Positions 35,141 through 44,032 are shown, counted from the stretch's first letter. The stretch is 64,000 nucleotides of DNA from Burkholderia pyrrocinia (GCF_001028665.1 NZ_CP011504.1:1550001-1614000); one strand, 5' to 3'. The notes: a model not told the origin generated them from the letters alone. Made by a program: numbers and translations.

Positions 35141-35823
35141 CGCTTGTCTCCTTGTGCGGCGCCGCCGCGCGCATAGTAGGCGGCCACCGCGTCGATGTCG
35201 GCATCCGACAGCTTGCCGGCGATCATCGGCATCAGCGCCATCGGCCCGGGCGGGCGCGTGCCGTGTTTCCAGCCGTTCAACTGGCCGGCGATATACGCGG
35301 CAGGCTGCCCCGCGAGCGGCGGAAATGCGCTGCCGACGCCGAGGCCGCCGGGGCCGTGACATTGCGCGCACGCGGGCAGGCCCTGCGACCAGCGCCCGCG
35401 CGTCGCGAGCCACACGCCGGTGTTCGCGGGATCCACCGACGCGGTGTCGGGGGTGAAGACGCCGGCCGGCGCGGACAGGCTCGCGAAGTACGCGGATACC
35501 GCGTCGCGTTCGTGCGGCGTCAGCAGTTTCGACAGCGGTTGCATGACGGGATTCTGGCGGCTGCCGTCCGCGAATGCGGCAAGCTGCGCGGACAGATACG
35601 CGGCGTTCGTGCCCGCGAGACGCGGGAAGCCGGCCGCCGCATTCCCTTCACCCTGGCTGCCGTGGCAGCCGATGCAGGCGGCGACGCCCGTCGCCGAGCC
35701 CTGTGTCGCGAGCGTCTTGCCGAGCGTCGCGTCGTCTGCGTGCGCATGGCCGGCCAGCAGCGCCGCTGCGGCAAGCAGCAGCGGTGCGAACCGGCGTCGC
35801 CGTGTGTCGACCGTATCGTTCAC
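35137..35823 (-). CDS. tsdB: Diheme cytochrome c4-like, probable TsdB electron acceptor
   Basis: A 228-residue periplasmic protein with a signal peptide ending near AGHAHA and two c4-type halves. Heme sites are CIGCH (50-54) and CAQCH (152-156); GFPRLAG and FPPLAGQPAAYI precede the methionine-ligand segments NPVMQPL and ALMPMIAG. TsdB-type cytochromes take electrons from TsdA. The GTG at 35823 was chosen because AAGGAGGGG lies 6 bases upstream, the best ribosome site of the operon, and the signal peptide starts there. It overlaps tsdA by 4 bases, so expression is coupled. A general cytochrome c4 is the alternative. Confidence 0.82.
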   Translation of the reverse strand: MNDTVDTRRRRFAPLLLAAAALLAGHAHADDATLGKTLATQGSATGVAACIGCHGSQGEGNAAAGFPRLAGTNAAYLSAQLAAFADGSRQNPVMQPLSKLLTPHERDAVSAYFASLSAPAGVFTPDTASVDPANTGVWLATRGRWSQGLPACAQCHGPGGLGVGSAFPPLAGQPAAYIAGQLNGWKHGTRPPGPMALMPMIAGKLSDADIDAVAAYYARGGAAQGDKR

Positions 35824-35883
35824 GTGTCCCCTCCTTGTTGTATGTCGCGTGTGCGCCGCCACGCGGCCGGCGCGGCCACGCGG

Positions 35884-36948
35884 TCAGCCGGCGTCGGGCC
35901 GGTCATCCGCCGGCGCGAGGTGCTGCACCGGTGTCGTCGCATCGTATCGCCCGAAGCCGTAGCGCTGGAAGATCCGGAACGCTTCCGGCGACCGGATGAA
36001 CGCGAGCCACGCGCGCGCGGCTTCCGGATGCGGCGCGTCCTTCACCATCGCCCCCGCATAAATCGCCGTCGTATTCTGCGCGGCCGGAATGTCGATGTGC
36101 ATCAGCGGATGCCCGACCTGTTCCTGGAACGCCGCTTCGGATTGCCACAGCACGCCGGCGTCCGCGCGATCCTGCATCAGGAACAGCGCGGTTTCCCGAT
36201 GGTGGATGTGCGTGAGCTCGGTCGTGCCGGCGCGCACCTTGTCGTCGTAGACGGTGCGCGCGAGCGCGTCGCCGCCGGCCTTCACGAGCGAGGCGCGGAT
36301 CTGCCGCGCGACGCCTTCGAATGCCGGGTTCGGCATCGCGAGCTTCACGTCGGGCCGCGCGAGATCGTTCAGCGATGCGATGCGCTTCGGATTGCCCGCG
36401 CGCACCATGATCGTCAACTGGTTCGTCACGTACGGCACGGCGGGGCCCGCGAGCGTGCCGTCCGCGATCAGCCCGTCGATCTTGCCGAGCCCCGCGAAAT
36501 ACGCGTCGGGCTTGACCGTCCACGTCATGTTGCCGACCGTGATCGTGCCGCCCGCTTGGATCTGCTTCACGAGCAGGCCGGGAGGGATCGTTTCCCAGTA
36601 GATGCGGCCGCGGTAGTCGGGATGGTCTTCCTCGAACTTCGCGACGAGCGGCGCCATCGCGAAGAAATAGTTGCCGCCGACGAACAGCACGAGCTTCGGC
36701 GCGGTGAGGTCGCCGTGGAAATCGGCGAGCACGTCGACCTGCGGCACCGTGAATTCGAGGCCACGATGAATCGCGTCGTTGTTGCGGCCTTCCTGCCAGG
36801 GCGGAAAGATGCTTGCGGCGGTGTCGGCGGGTGCGGCGAGCGACAGCGCCGACGCGCAGCACAGCCAGGCGGCCAGCGCGGCGCGCAGCGTGCGCTGCCG
36901 GCGGCGCGACGGCGACTGCGGGTGGATCGAGGTCATCGCGGGCCTCAT
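35884..36948 (-). CDS. Periplasmic substrate-binding protein (type 2 PBP)
   Basis: A 354-residue exported binding protein. The signal peptide is AALAAWLCCASALSLAAPAD after an Arg-rich start. The mature protein has type 2 binding-protein features (LVLFVGGNYFFAMAPLVAKF, then VKLAMPNPAFEGVARQIRAS and ALFLMQDRADAGVLWQSEAA) and resembles anion-binding proteins such as ModA. The ATG at 36948 overlaps the stop of the upstream gene (ATGA), so translation is coupled; 36936 is an alternative start. No ABC permease or ATPase adjoins it, so it may work as a binding or chaperone component of the thiosulfate cytochrome system. Its ligand is unknown. Confidence 0.78.
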   Translation of the reverse strand: MRPAMTSIHPQSPSRRRQRTLRAALAAWLCCASALSLAAPADTAASIFPPWQEGRNNDAIHRGLEFTVPQVDVLADFHGDLTAPKLVLFVGGNYFFAMAPLVAKFEEDHPDYRGRIYWETIPPGLLVKQIQAGGTITVGNMTWTVKPDAYFAGLGKIDGLIADGTLAGPAVPYVTNQLTIMVRAGNPKRIASLNDLARPDVKLAMPNPAFEGVARQIRASLVKAGGDALARTVYDDKVRAGTTELTHIHHRETALFLMQDRADAGVLWQSEAAFQEQVGHPLMHIDIPAAQNTTAIYAGAMVKDAPHPEAARAWLAFIRSPEAFRIFQRYGFGRYDATTPVQHLAPADDRPDAG

Positions 36949-37736
36949 TTCGCGTACGTGAAACCGGCCTGCTGCAATTCGGGCAGCGTGCCGACCGCGC
37001 CGGGCGTGACGATCGCCGACGGGATCACGTGATTGGTCAGGTCGGCCGCGAGCGCGTCGAGCGGCAGCTTGTCGGGATTCGCGTTCGCGCCGTCGAGCCG
37101 TTCCGCGAGTTCCCAGATCGCGTTGTGGCATGACAGGAACACGACGCCGCGCTGTTGCAGCGCGGCGATGCTGTTGTCGTGCGACGAGAAGGCGCCGTCG
37201 GGCAACGCGCGATCCTGCGCGCCTTTCGATTGCGCGGGCTTCGCGTCGAGCAGCGTGTTGGCCGGGAACGCGGCGCCGGCGAATTTCGCGAGGCCGTATT
37301 TGTCCCACGCGGCCTGGTCGAACAGCGCAAGATGCGCGCTGCCGTGCGTGGCCGACACGACGAGGAAATCCGGATGACCGTACGACCAGATCTGCGCGTT
37401 CAGCGAATTGCGCATCAGGTTCAGCCACGGGCCGCCGAGCTCGGTGTTGTCCCACACCTGCTTCGGGCCGCCGCGATAGCCGATCACTTCGGCGAGCGCC
37501 TCGTGATCCCACTGGTCGGGGTGGTTGAGGATCATCGGCACCGTCTTGAAGTCGCGTCGTCTCGGCGCGGCCGCGAGGCGGCGCGTGAGGTCGGCGAGGC
37601 GCGCGGCGCCGCCGGGCAGCAGCGCGCCGGTTTCGGGCGCCGCCGCGTGAGCACGGCGCGCGGCGGCGAGCAGCGCGGTGCCGGCCGCGAGGCCGAGTGT
37701 CTTCAGCGCGCCTCGGCGCGCGTGCCGGTCGGACAT
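36945..37736 (-). CDS. Tat-exported DsrE-like protein
   Basis: A 263-residue protein with a Tat-like N-terminus (RRGALKTLGLAAGTALLAAA; the twin Arg is at residues 7-8). The C-terminal part ends like the DsrE/DsrF sulfur-carrier fold: GVVFLSCHNAIWELAERLDG with Cys203, then VIPSAIVTPGAVGTLPELQQ and AGFTYAK. The match is by pattern, and the rest of the protein is longer than classical DsrE (about 120 residues). It is the first gene of a coupled operon with a binding protein and TsdBA-like cytochromes, and GGGAG lies 8 bases before the ATG at 37736. A periplasmic sulfur-transfer role is inferred from Cys203 and context. Confidence 0.65.
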   Translation of the reverse strand: MSDRHARRGALKTLGLAAGTALLAAARRAHAAAPETGALLPGGAARLADLTRRLAAAPRRRDFKTVPMILNHPDQWDHEALAEVIGYRGGPKQVWDNTELGGPWLNLMRNSLNAQIWSYGHPDFLVVSATHGSAHLALFDQAAWDKYGLAKFAGAAFPANTLLDAKPAQSKGAQDRALPDGAFSSHDNSIAALQQRGVVFLSCHNAIWELAERLDGANANPDKLPLDALAADLTNHVIPSAIVTPGAVGTLPELQQAGFTYAK

Positions 37737-38012
37737 GGCATATCTCCCAGGATCGTTGTTGTGGGGGCGTGTCGCGTTGCCGTGCGGCGGCGCAGCGTCG
37801 CCATCGCGTAGCCAGTCTAGAGGCGCGCGATCGATCCCGGAAATCGCGATATCGGATGGGAGATATTCGGGGGTCTGATGATTCGGCGGGAGGGCACCGG
37901 CTGACGCGGTATCGTGCGCGGGGTACGGCTTGCGCCGCCGGCCCGCGTGCGTCGATTGCCTCCAGCGGGCGTGTCCAGCGCATTTGCGCATGGCCTCCGG
38001 TTCGGCGAACAC

Positions 38013-38432
38013 TCAGCCGCGGTCGACCGAAAAGCGTCCCGGGCCCGCTGCACAGAGCGCGAGAAGCCCCCCCATGATCGACAGGTTCTTGTAGAAATGA
38101 ATCATGTTGTTCATCTGCTGGGAGCCATCCGTCAACCAGAATGGGTGACCGATAATCGCGGCGCCGAGCGTATAGAGTGCGAGCAGCAACGCGACGGGGC
38201 GGGTATGGAATCCGATCAGAATCGCGATCGCAACGACGACGTCCATTGCGATCAGGATCGCCGCTGCCAGCATTGGCATGGGTGCGTCGATGCGGGTCAT
38301 GTAGGCGATTGCTCCGCCGAAGTCCATCAACTTTGGAATCCCGATTTTCAAGTAAAGTGCAACGATCAGCACACGGGCGATCAACAGCAGGAAATCCTGA
38401 AATGTGTTTGGCAGTTGTGGTCGGGTTGTCAT
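38013..38432 (-). CDS. DoxX family membrane protein
   Basis: A 139-residue protein with four predicted helices, beginning MTTRPQLPNTFQDFLLLIAR and containing the DoxX region IGIPKLMDFGGAIAYMTRID, IGHPFWLTDG and NMIHFYKNLSIMGGLLAL. DoxX proteins are linked to membrane redox and thiol-stress complexes. It is the last gene of the lower-GC operon below the LysR regulator, 58 bases after the DHA2-type pump. DoxD/DoxA subunits of thiosulfate:quinone reductase share the name, and the thiosulfate genes begin 276 bases further on, but base composition and spacing group this gene with the island. Confidence 0.85.
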   Translation of the reverse strand: MTTRPQLPNTFQDFLLLIARVLIVALYLKIGIPKLMDFGGAIAYMTRIDAPMPMLAAAILIAMDVVVAIAILIGFHTRPVALLLALYTLGAAIIGHPFWLTDGSQQMNNMIHFYKNLSIMGGLLALCAAGPGRFSVDRG

Positions 38433-38490
38433 GGCTCAAGAAGGCGAAAGCGACCGGCACACACTCGGGAGCGCGCAGGTCGCAGATGTT

Positions 38491-40164
38491 TTACGTTGCG
38501 TCGTGACGCGCACCGTCGTCGTTCGGCGCTGAGCCGAACCGGACTTCGAGAATGGTCAGCGTGGTCAGAAGGGCGACGAGGGCTGCTGCTGCGGTCAGTT
38601 GGAATCCGGTGTGCAGGACGTCGCTGAAGACACTGCGCAACGCGTCAATGACATGCTGGCCAGCGAACGGTGCGCCGGCCATCGATTCGATGATCGCGGA
38701 CTGCTTCTTTGGGTCGATGAGCAGTTGGGGGTCTCCCAGCAGGCTGTTCAGGTGCCGGTCGACAGTTGTCACGCCCAGGGTGTTCAGTGCTTGAACCGCA
38801 CCGACCTTGTAGTGGGCCGATACCCAGGCGCCGAGCGTGGATAGCCCCACCATCCCGCCGATCATCCGTGTGGACTGGATGAGCGATGTCGCGATACCGA
38901 CGCGTGTTTTTCCCGCGATCTCCTGCGTGAAGATGTTGACGTTGTTGAGGATAAGCCCCAGGCCGACGCCCGCCCCGAACAACGAAACGATCAGAAGCGC
39001 ATGCGTGTTCGTCAGCGCGACGAGCGACAAGCCATAGCAGGCGAGCACGAGCATCGAGAAGCCGGTGAGCACGATGATCGCAGGGCGCTCGACGCGCGTG
39101 ACGATTGCCGTGTTGAACAGACTGCCGACGGCTATCGACGCGGCGAGCGGCGTCGATAGCCTGCCTGCCGCCGTAGCGGACAGTCCGAAGCCGCTCTGGA
39201 GCAGCAATGGCGCATAGAAGATCGTCGAAAACATCACCGCGCCGGTCAGAAACGAAAGCCCGAGCAACGTCAGGATGCGTCGATTGCGCAGCAGGTCGAG
39301 GGGTACCAGCGGTGCTGCTGCGCGCCGTTCGCAACGCACGAACAATGCGACAAGCACGGGCAGGCTGGCGATTGCGATGCAGCGCAGTTGTGTCGACGCT
39401 TCGCCAAGCTCGCTGCTGAACGCGAACAACATGCATCCCAGCAACAAGGAGAGCACCAGCGCTCCGGCGATGTCGATACGGATTCGCGTTCCCGACGACG
39501 GGGCGAGGCGCGGGAGATAGCGTTGTGTGAAGTAGAGTGCCGCGAACCCGACCGGCAAGTTGATCACGAATGTCGAGCGCCAGCCGTATTGATCGGTCAG
39601 CCATCCACCCAGGGACGGCCCCGCGGCGGTACCGATGCCGTATGCCGCAGCGAGTACGACCTGCCATCGGGCGCGTTCCAGCGGCGCGGGAAACAGATCC
39701 GGTATCGAGGCGAACGCGGTCCCCGTCATCATCCCGGCACCGATGCCCTGAAGCGCTCGTGCGGCGACGAGCGTAGCCATGTTCGGGGCGGATGCACACA
39801 GGACGGAGGCTGCGGTAAACGTCGCGATTGCGCCGATGACGAATGGTTTGCGCCCGTAGTAGTCACCCAGTCGACCGAAAATCGGTACGGTAATCAACGA
39901 CGTCAACAGATACGCGGTCGCTATCCACGTGTACCATTCGAAGCCGCCCAATGTTGCGACGATCTGTGGCAGCGCCGTGCTGACGGTGGTTTGATCGAGC
40001 GCGACGAGCATATTGACGATCCCGATACCTGTCATGGCGGCCAGCGACTGACCGAACGGGCGTGGCGATGCGGATGGCGTGGGTACGGCGGAGAGGGATG
40101 GCAGTTCTGCCGGAACAAGGGACGACGCGCCGCCGGTAGCCGGCGCTTTGGCTGGGGATTGCAT
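38491..40164 (-). CDS. DHA2-family (14-helix) MFS multidrug efflux pump
   Basis: A 557-residue permease of the EmrB/QacA type with about 14 hydrophobic segments. Signature motifs include LDQTTVSTALPQIVATLGGF near the first helix, GRLGDYYGRKPFVIGAI (loop 2-3), ALQGIGAGMMTGTAFASIPD and GWRSTFVINLPVG. Such pumps export drugs or toxic intermediates by proton antiport. The ATG at 40164 was chosen; the longer frame is low-quality. It lies in the lower-GC operon after the quinol-monooxygenase-like gene (149-base gap) and before doxX. A second pump of a different MFS family lies at the other side of the same regulon. Confidence 0.92.
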   Translation of the reverse strand: MQSPAKAPATGGASSLVPAELPSLSAVPTPSASPRPFGQSLAAMTGIGIVNMLVALDQTTVSTALPQIVATLGGFEWYTWIATAYLLTSLITVPIFGRLGDYYGRKPFVIGAIATFTAASVLCASAPNMATLVAARALQGIGAGMMTGTAFASIPDLFPAPLERARWQVVLAAAYGIGTAAGPSLGGWLTDQYGWRSTFVINLPVGFAALYFTQRYLPRLAPSSGTRIRIDIAGALVLSLLLGCMLFAFSSELGEASTQLRCIAIASLPVLVALFVRCERRAAAPLVPLDLLRNRRILTLLGLSFLTGAVMFSTIFYAPLLLQSGFGLSATAAGRLSTPLAASIAVGSLFNTAIVTRVERPAIIVLTGFSMLVLACYGLSLVALTNTHALLIVSLFGAGVGLGLILNNVNIFTQEIAGKTRVGIATSLIQSTRMIGGMVGLSTLGAWVSAHYKVGAVQALNTLGVTTVDRHLNSLLGDPQLLIDPKKQSAIIESMAGAPFAGQHVIDALRSVFSDVLHTGFQLTAAAALVALLTTLTILEVRFGSAPNDDGARHDAT

Positions 40165-40313
40165 GGTGCTTTGATTCGGATCGGTCGCGGTCCGGGATAG
40201 CGGGTTGACGCGATGGAGATCGGGGAGGGAGATACATCCCGATGGAAGCGAGGGAGGATGCAAGGAAGCCGAGCCGTCTCCGGAACCGGCGTTCCTTCAC
40301 GCATCCGGATGCG

Positions 40314-40604
40314 TTACTGGACCTTCCTGGTGATGAGCAATTCCTTGCGCTCGACGAGATCCGGAACAAGCGTGCGGTAGGTGGCGATATGTGGCGTATT
40401 CAAGTGCCCGTCGAGCGCTTCCTGACTCTCCCAGATCTCGTGGAAGACGAAGATGCGGGGATTCCGCAGGTCGCGACTGAGTTCGTAGCGGATCATGCCC
40501 GGGTCGCTTCGGGTCGGGGCGACGAGGCTGCTCAGCAGCGCTTCGAGCGCGGCTTCCTTTCCGGCCTTCGCTACGTTGATGGAGATAACGACGATTTCAG
40601 ACAT
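40314..40604 (-). CDS. Antibiotic biosynthesis monooxygenase (ABM) domain protein
   Basis: A 96-residue single-domain protein of the ABM/YgiN type, a dimeric ferredoxin-like barrel. Motifs are VISINVAKAGKEAALEALLS, RSDPGMIRYELSRDLRNPRI and FVFHEIWESQEALDGHLNTP. Family members are cofactor-free oxygenases acting on quinols or polyketides, or quinone-reduction partners. It follows the cupin gene by 17 bases in the island operon, so the two are very likely coexpressed. The substrate is unknown. Confidence 0.9.
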   Translation of the reverse strand: MSEIVVISINVAKAGKEAALEALLSSLVAPTRSDPGMIRYELSRDLRNPRIFVFHEIWESQEALDGHLNTPHIATYRTLVPDLVERKELLITRKVQ

Positions 40605-40621
40605 GCTCTATGCTCTTTGAG

Positions 40622-41059
40622 TCAGTTTTGTTCCAGGGTGCGCAGGGGTTGCCCCTTGGCGCCGGCAAAGAACACGACCATCTCGGCCGGTTCGTCGGTC
40701 GTATAGCCGTGGTGAATCGTTCCGACGGTGTCCGCGATGACCTGTCCCGCGGTAAACGTCGTCCGGGATTCACCGTTCTTTTTCTCGACAGTGAGCCTGC
40801 CGCTCAACAGATAGACAGCGTTGACCACACCGTGGCTATGCCACGGAAGCGTCGTGTGAGCAGGGATTCGCACGTGCTGCACGTCGATGAGCGGCGTACC
40901 TTCCGGATAATGCGTGTAGTAGGCGCCATCCCATGATTGCGACGTGTGCGCGAGCGGCATGACCGTCACCCCCTCCTCGGACGCTTGCGCGCCGGAAGCG
41001 AGTGACAGCGCACTGATTGCAGCCGCCAGAAAACGGATGGGCCACTTCGTCTGGTTCAT
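40622..41059 (-). CDS. Exported cupin-domain protein
   Basis: A 145-residue protein with a signal peptide (FLAAAISALSLASGAQA) and a single cupin barrel. The metal-binding motif is seen as PWHSHGVVNAVYLLSGRLTV, with a second conserved segment GQVIADTVGTIHHGYTTDEP. Small exported cupins may be oxygenases, isomerases or lectin-like; the true activity is unclear. The ATG at 41059 opens the signal peptide. It is 38 bases after the ThDP enzyme and 17 bases before the ABM gene on the minus strand. Confidence 0.85.
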   Translation of the reverse strand: MNQTKWPIRFLAAAISALSLASGAQASEEGVTVMPLAHTSQSWDGAYYTHYPEGTPLIDVQHVRIPAHTTLPWHSHGVVNAVYLLSGRLTVEKKNGESRTTFTAGQVIADTVGTIHHGYTTDEPAEMVVFFAGAKGQPLRTLEQN

Positions 41060-41097
41060 TCTTTTCAACGTCCCGTATCGTTCAGTCTCTTTCAACA

Positions 41098-42933
41098 TCA
41101 ATCGATGCACTCGGGGGTGTCGATTGCTGCGGCCGGCGAGGCGGCATATGCGTCGACCTGCTCGTTCTTCGTTGGTGCTGCCGTCGAGGATTCGGCGTAG
41201 TAACGGTTTGGCGAAGGGAAGACACCCACGGCCACTTCAATGACGAAGGGCCCGTCGCATGCCGACGCGTCGCCGACGGCCTGCTCGAGACCGGCCAGGC
41301 AATCGACCTGGCGGGCCGGCACTCCCACCGATTGGGCGAACCGTGTCCAGTCGTGGCGAGGCAACTTGCTGAACTGCTCTGCGACGGTTCGCTTGGTGAT
41401 GGCGTCGATGTGAATCGCACCGTGAGCGGAGTTGTTCAGGACGATAAAGATCACCTTGATCCCGTAACGAGCCGCGGTTTGAATCTCCATTCCGTGCATC
41501 AGCATGCAGCCGTCCCCGGTGACCACGAGGCAGGGGCGATGCGGTGCGGCGAGCTTGACACCAATCCCGGCTGCGACTGCCCAACCCATCGGGGCAAGCG
41601 CGCTCGACGAGAAGTAGTTTCCGAGGCCTGACGAGAGCCAGTAGTGCGCCATGAAGATTCGATGCGCACCTGAATCGACGACAACGTTGGTGTCGTCTGG
41701 CACAAGGTCGCAGAGCCGTCGGACGACGTCACCCGGATAGAGTGAAAGTGAATCGGATGCGCTTCCGATCGACGTAGGTTCGAAGCGATGATCGTAAAGC
41801 GGAGCGTGCTTGACACGCTCGAGCCACGCATCCCGGTGGGCGAATGCCGCCTGGAATTCCTGTGCTGATCCCGCCGGCATATGCGCGAGCATTCGAATGG
41901 TCGCAGTAATGCCGGAGAAAATGCTTCGGCTCGGAACGTGGCCGGTTGCCGGCGCATCGAAGCTGTCGTCGAAAATGACGAGTTCCTTGCCGGCGCTCAG
42001 CTTGTCGCTCCAATTCAGACTGTCGCGTTGATTGAGATCGCAACCAAGAACGACGAGTGCATCGAGATCGTTTGAGTTGATCAGTTGTACCGCTCGCGTG
42101 TGCCCGGAAAATCCATAAACACCCAACGCAAGGGGGTGCCGCTCGGGAAAGGCGCCTTTGCCGGACAGAGTTGTCGCAACCGGAATATTGAATCGTTCGG
42201 CAACCTTGAGCAGGACCTGGGCAGTCTCCGGATCGTTTCCGCGACCACCGACGAGAAATGCAACCTTCTTTTCCTGAAAGAGATATTGCTTGCAAAGTGC
42301 CTGCACCGCGACCGGGTTGGCCGGGACATGGTTCATGTCCACGATGCTTTGGGCGTAGGGGCGTTGCATTCGATCGTGCGGGACCGGCACCGGTTGCTGT
42401 TGAACGTCGAGCGGGATGCTGATGAACGAACGGGCACGTCGCATCCAGTTCAGACCGTCGGTAGCCCGACGCATTTCCGCCAGAAGGTTGTGCTTGTTTT
42501 TCAGTTCGACAATGTCGTCGACGAGATTTTGCACCACGCTGCTTTCGGCGATTCCTCCCAGCGTACCGTCCTGGAACGCACCTTTTCCCTCGGCGTTGGA
42601 CGATATGCCGCCGGCAAGATAGAGAACCGGGATTCGATCGGCGAGGGCGGCGGCCATGCCGGGAACGAGATTCATCGTGCCGGGCCCGGAGATGGCGAGA
42701 CACACACCGAACTTGCGACTGGCTCGTGCGTAACCGTCGGCCATGAAGGCACTGCCGGTCTCGTGTGCGGCAACGATGCCACGAATTTCTGGCGTCTTGT
42801 CCATCGCGTCAAGCAACGGATAAACCATCTTTCCGGGGACCAGAAAAATGTGGTCGATGTGCAGCGACCGGAGGAGATTCATAACGCTTCCCGAAACGTC
42901 GCATCGGGCCGGAATGTGAGTTGCCTTTTCCAT
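41098..42933 (-). CDS. ThDP-dependent enzyme, acetolactate-synthase-like
   Basis: A 611-residue thiamine-diphosphate enzyme with the three-domain AHAS/POX layout. Catalytic Glu58 sits in VAAHETGSAFMADGYARAS. The cofactor motif is TGDGCMLMHGMEIQTAARYG, then VIFIVLNNSAHG. The middle domain (LLKVAERFNIPVATTLSGKG) is present. It lacks the residues that would let me separate acetolactate synthase from a 2-keto-acid decarboxylase or lyase, and a regulatory small subunit is absent, so biosynthesis of branched amino acids is unlikely. It heads the lower-GC operon facing the LysR gene and probably performs the key catabolic or detoxifying step. The ATG at 42933 lacks a strong ribosome site; residue 18 (MNLLRSL) is an alternative start. 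Confidence 0.85.
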   Translation of the reverse strand: MEKATHIPARCDVSGSVMNLLRSLHIDHIFLVPGKMVYPLLDAMDKTPEIRGIVAAHETGSAFMADGYARASRKFGVCLAISGPGTMNLVPGMAAALADRIPVLYLAGGISSNAEGKGAFQDGTLGGIAESSVVQNLVDDIVELKNKHNLLAEMRRATDGLNWMRRARSFISIPLDVQQQPVPVPHDRMQRPYAQSIVDMNHVPANPVAVQALCKQYLFQEKKVAFLVGGRGNDPETAQVLLKVAERFNIPVATTLSGKGAFPERHPLALGVYGFSGHTRAVQLINSNDLDALVVLGCDLNQRDSLNWSDKLSAGKELVIFDDSFDAPATGHVPSRSIFSGITATIRMLAHMPAGSAQEFQAAFAHRDAWLERVKHAPLYDHRFEPTSIGSASDSLSLYPGDVVRRLCDLVPDDTNVVVDSGAHRIFMAHYWLSSGLGNYFSSSALAPMGWAVAAGIGVKLAAPHRPCLVVTGDGCMLMHGMEIQTAARYGIKVIFIVLNNSAHGAIHIDAITKRTVAEQFSKLPRHDWTRFAQSVGVPARQVDCLAGLEQAVGDASACDGPFVIEVAVGVFPSPNRYYAESSTAAPTKNEQVDAYAASPAAAIDTPECID

Positions 42934-43080
42934 CTTTTTATGCTTTTTCTTTCGATCTGAAACGATCTATGCGAGTCGAATACGCCGGCTGTATTTTTAA
43001 AACCCTCAATATGGCGAGGGAAATCACGGTTGCCGGAATGCCGCGATATACCGTTTGATACGGGGGCCTGATTATCTCTG

Positions 43081-43109
43081 TTGGAGAGCATGGGCTCAAC
43101 TTGTATAAT
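43081..43109 (+). promoter_or_regulatory. Sigma70 promoter of the LysR gene
   Basis: TTGGAG (43081-43086), a 17-base spacer and a perfect TATAAT (43104-43109). The ATG is 48 bases after the -10. The regulator palindrome begins inside the -10. Confidence 0.7.
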
Positions 43110-43127
43110 TGCATCCAAAGAATGCAA
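43109..43127. promoter_or_regulatory. LysR-type operator 1 (T-N11-A palindrome)
   Basis: TTGCAT (43109-43114), 7 bases, ATGCAA (43122-43127): a perfect 6-bp inverted repeat with T43110-N11-A43122, the LysR core. It overlaps the LysR -10, so binding would repress the regulator, and it faces the ThDP operon 176 bases away. A near copy lies at 45389-45407. Confidence 0.7.
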
Positions 43128-43156
43128 AAGTGCTTTACCGAGAGAGAACGTTATTC

Positions 43157-44032
43157 ATGAATTGGGACGATGCACGCGTCTTTTTGGCAGTTCATCGCGC
43201 CGGGACGCTGCGCGAGGCTGCAGTTTTTCTCGATGTCGATCAGGCAACCGTGGGGCGGCGGCTGACGGCACTTGAGAAGGCGCTGGGTGCGAAGCTGTTT
43301 CTCAAGACGTCGTCCGGCTATGTCGTGACGCAGATCGGCGAGCATTCGCTGCAGGCCGCGGAGGAGATGGAGCGAGCGGCATACGAGTTCGAGCGCCGCG
43401 CGCATGGCTCGGACGACCGGCTCGAAGGTGAGGTTCGGGTGACGACAACCGATTCCCTGGCGATGGATTTTGTCGTTCCCGCAATACGGGCGTTACGGCG
43501 GAAATATCCCGGGATACACGTGGTCCTGACGACTTCCGTGCAGGTGCTCAACCTGACGCGACGTGATGCGGATCTCGCGATTCGAACCGTGATGCCGGAA
43601 AATCCCGATCTCGTCCGCCGGAAGCTGGCCGAATGGGAGGTCGGGCTGTTCGCGAGTCGCGAGTATCTGGATGCGCGTGGTGCCCCCGCGATCGGTTCCG
43701 CTTTCGAAGGTCATGATCTGGTGGTCTACCAGCCCTCCGTCACGTCCAACCAGGGGCTCTCGCTATGCGGCGAGTCGATGGAACAAGGGCGCGTCGTCGC
43801 GCAAGTGAGTTCGAGCCTGATGCTGGCGACATCGATCCGGTCGGGCATCGGAATAGGCGAGCTCCCGGTGTATATGGCGCAGGCGGACGATTCGCTCGTG
43901 CGCATCTGGCCCGACAGGACTCGAACCGCGCCGTACCAGGTCTGGCTCGTGTCGCATACGGACCTGAACCGGACGGCGCGCGTTCGGGCGGTCACCGACG
44001 AGATCGCTGCTTCGTTCGACCGCTATCGATAA
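43157..44032 (+). CDS. LysR family transcriptional regulator
   Basis: A 291-residue LysR regulator. The helix-turn-helix is MNWDDARVFLAVHRAGTLRE followed by AAVFLDVDQATVGRRLTALE and KALGAKLF. The C-terminal part is a type 2 binding-protein-like effector domain (VRVTTTDSLAMDFVVPAIRA). The ATG at 43157 was chosen because it begins the family N-terminus. It faces the ThDP operon across 223 bases and is 33 bases from the end of the Bcr/CflA pump gene, which converges with it. Palindromes of matching sequence at its own promoter and upstream of that pump argue that it controls both transcripts. Confidence 0.92.
   Translation: MNWDDARVFLAVHRAGTLREAAVFLDVDQATVGRRLTALEKALGAKLFLKTSSGYVVTQIGEHSLQAAEEMERAAYEFERRAHGSDDRLEGEVRVTTTDSLAMDFVVPAIRALRRKYPGIHVVLTTSVQVLNLTRRDADLAIRTVMPENPDLVRRKLAEWEVGLFASREYLDARGAPAIGSAFEGHDLVVYQPSVTSNQGLSLCGESMEQGRVVAQVSSSLMLATSIRSGIGIGELPVYMAQADDSLVRIWPDRTRTAPYQVWLVSHTDLNRTARVRAVTDEIAASFDRYR

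Noticed and set aside
38013..38432. DoxX protein as part of a DoxDA thiosulfate:quinone oxidoreductase with the neighbouring tsdBA operon
   Set aside because: It is 276 bases away from the thiosulfate operon, has the lower-GC composition of the LysR island and follows the efflux pump gene closely. Only one Dox-type gene is present.
35884..38460. An 858-codon frame suggesting one large fusion protein
   Set aside because: Only the C-terminal 354 codons look like protein; the first part overlaps the DsrE-like and DoxX genes in another frame. The ATGA junction at 36945-36948 marks the true start.
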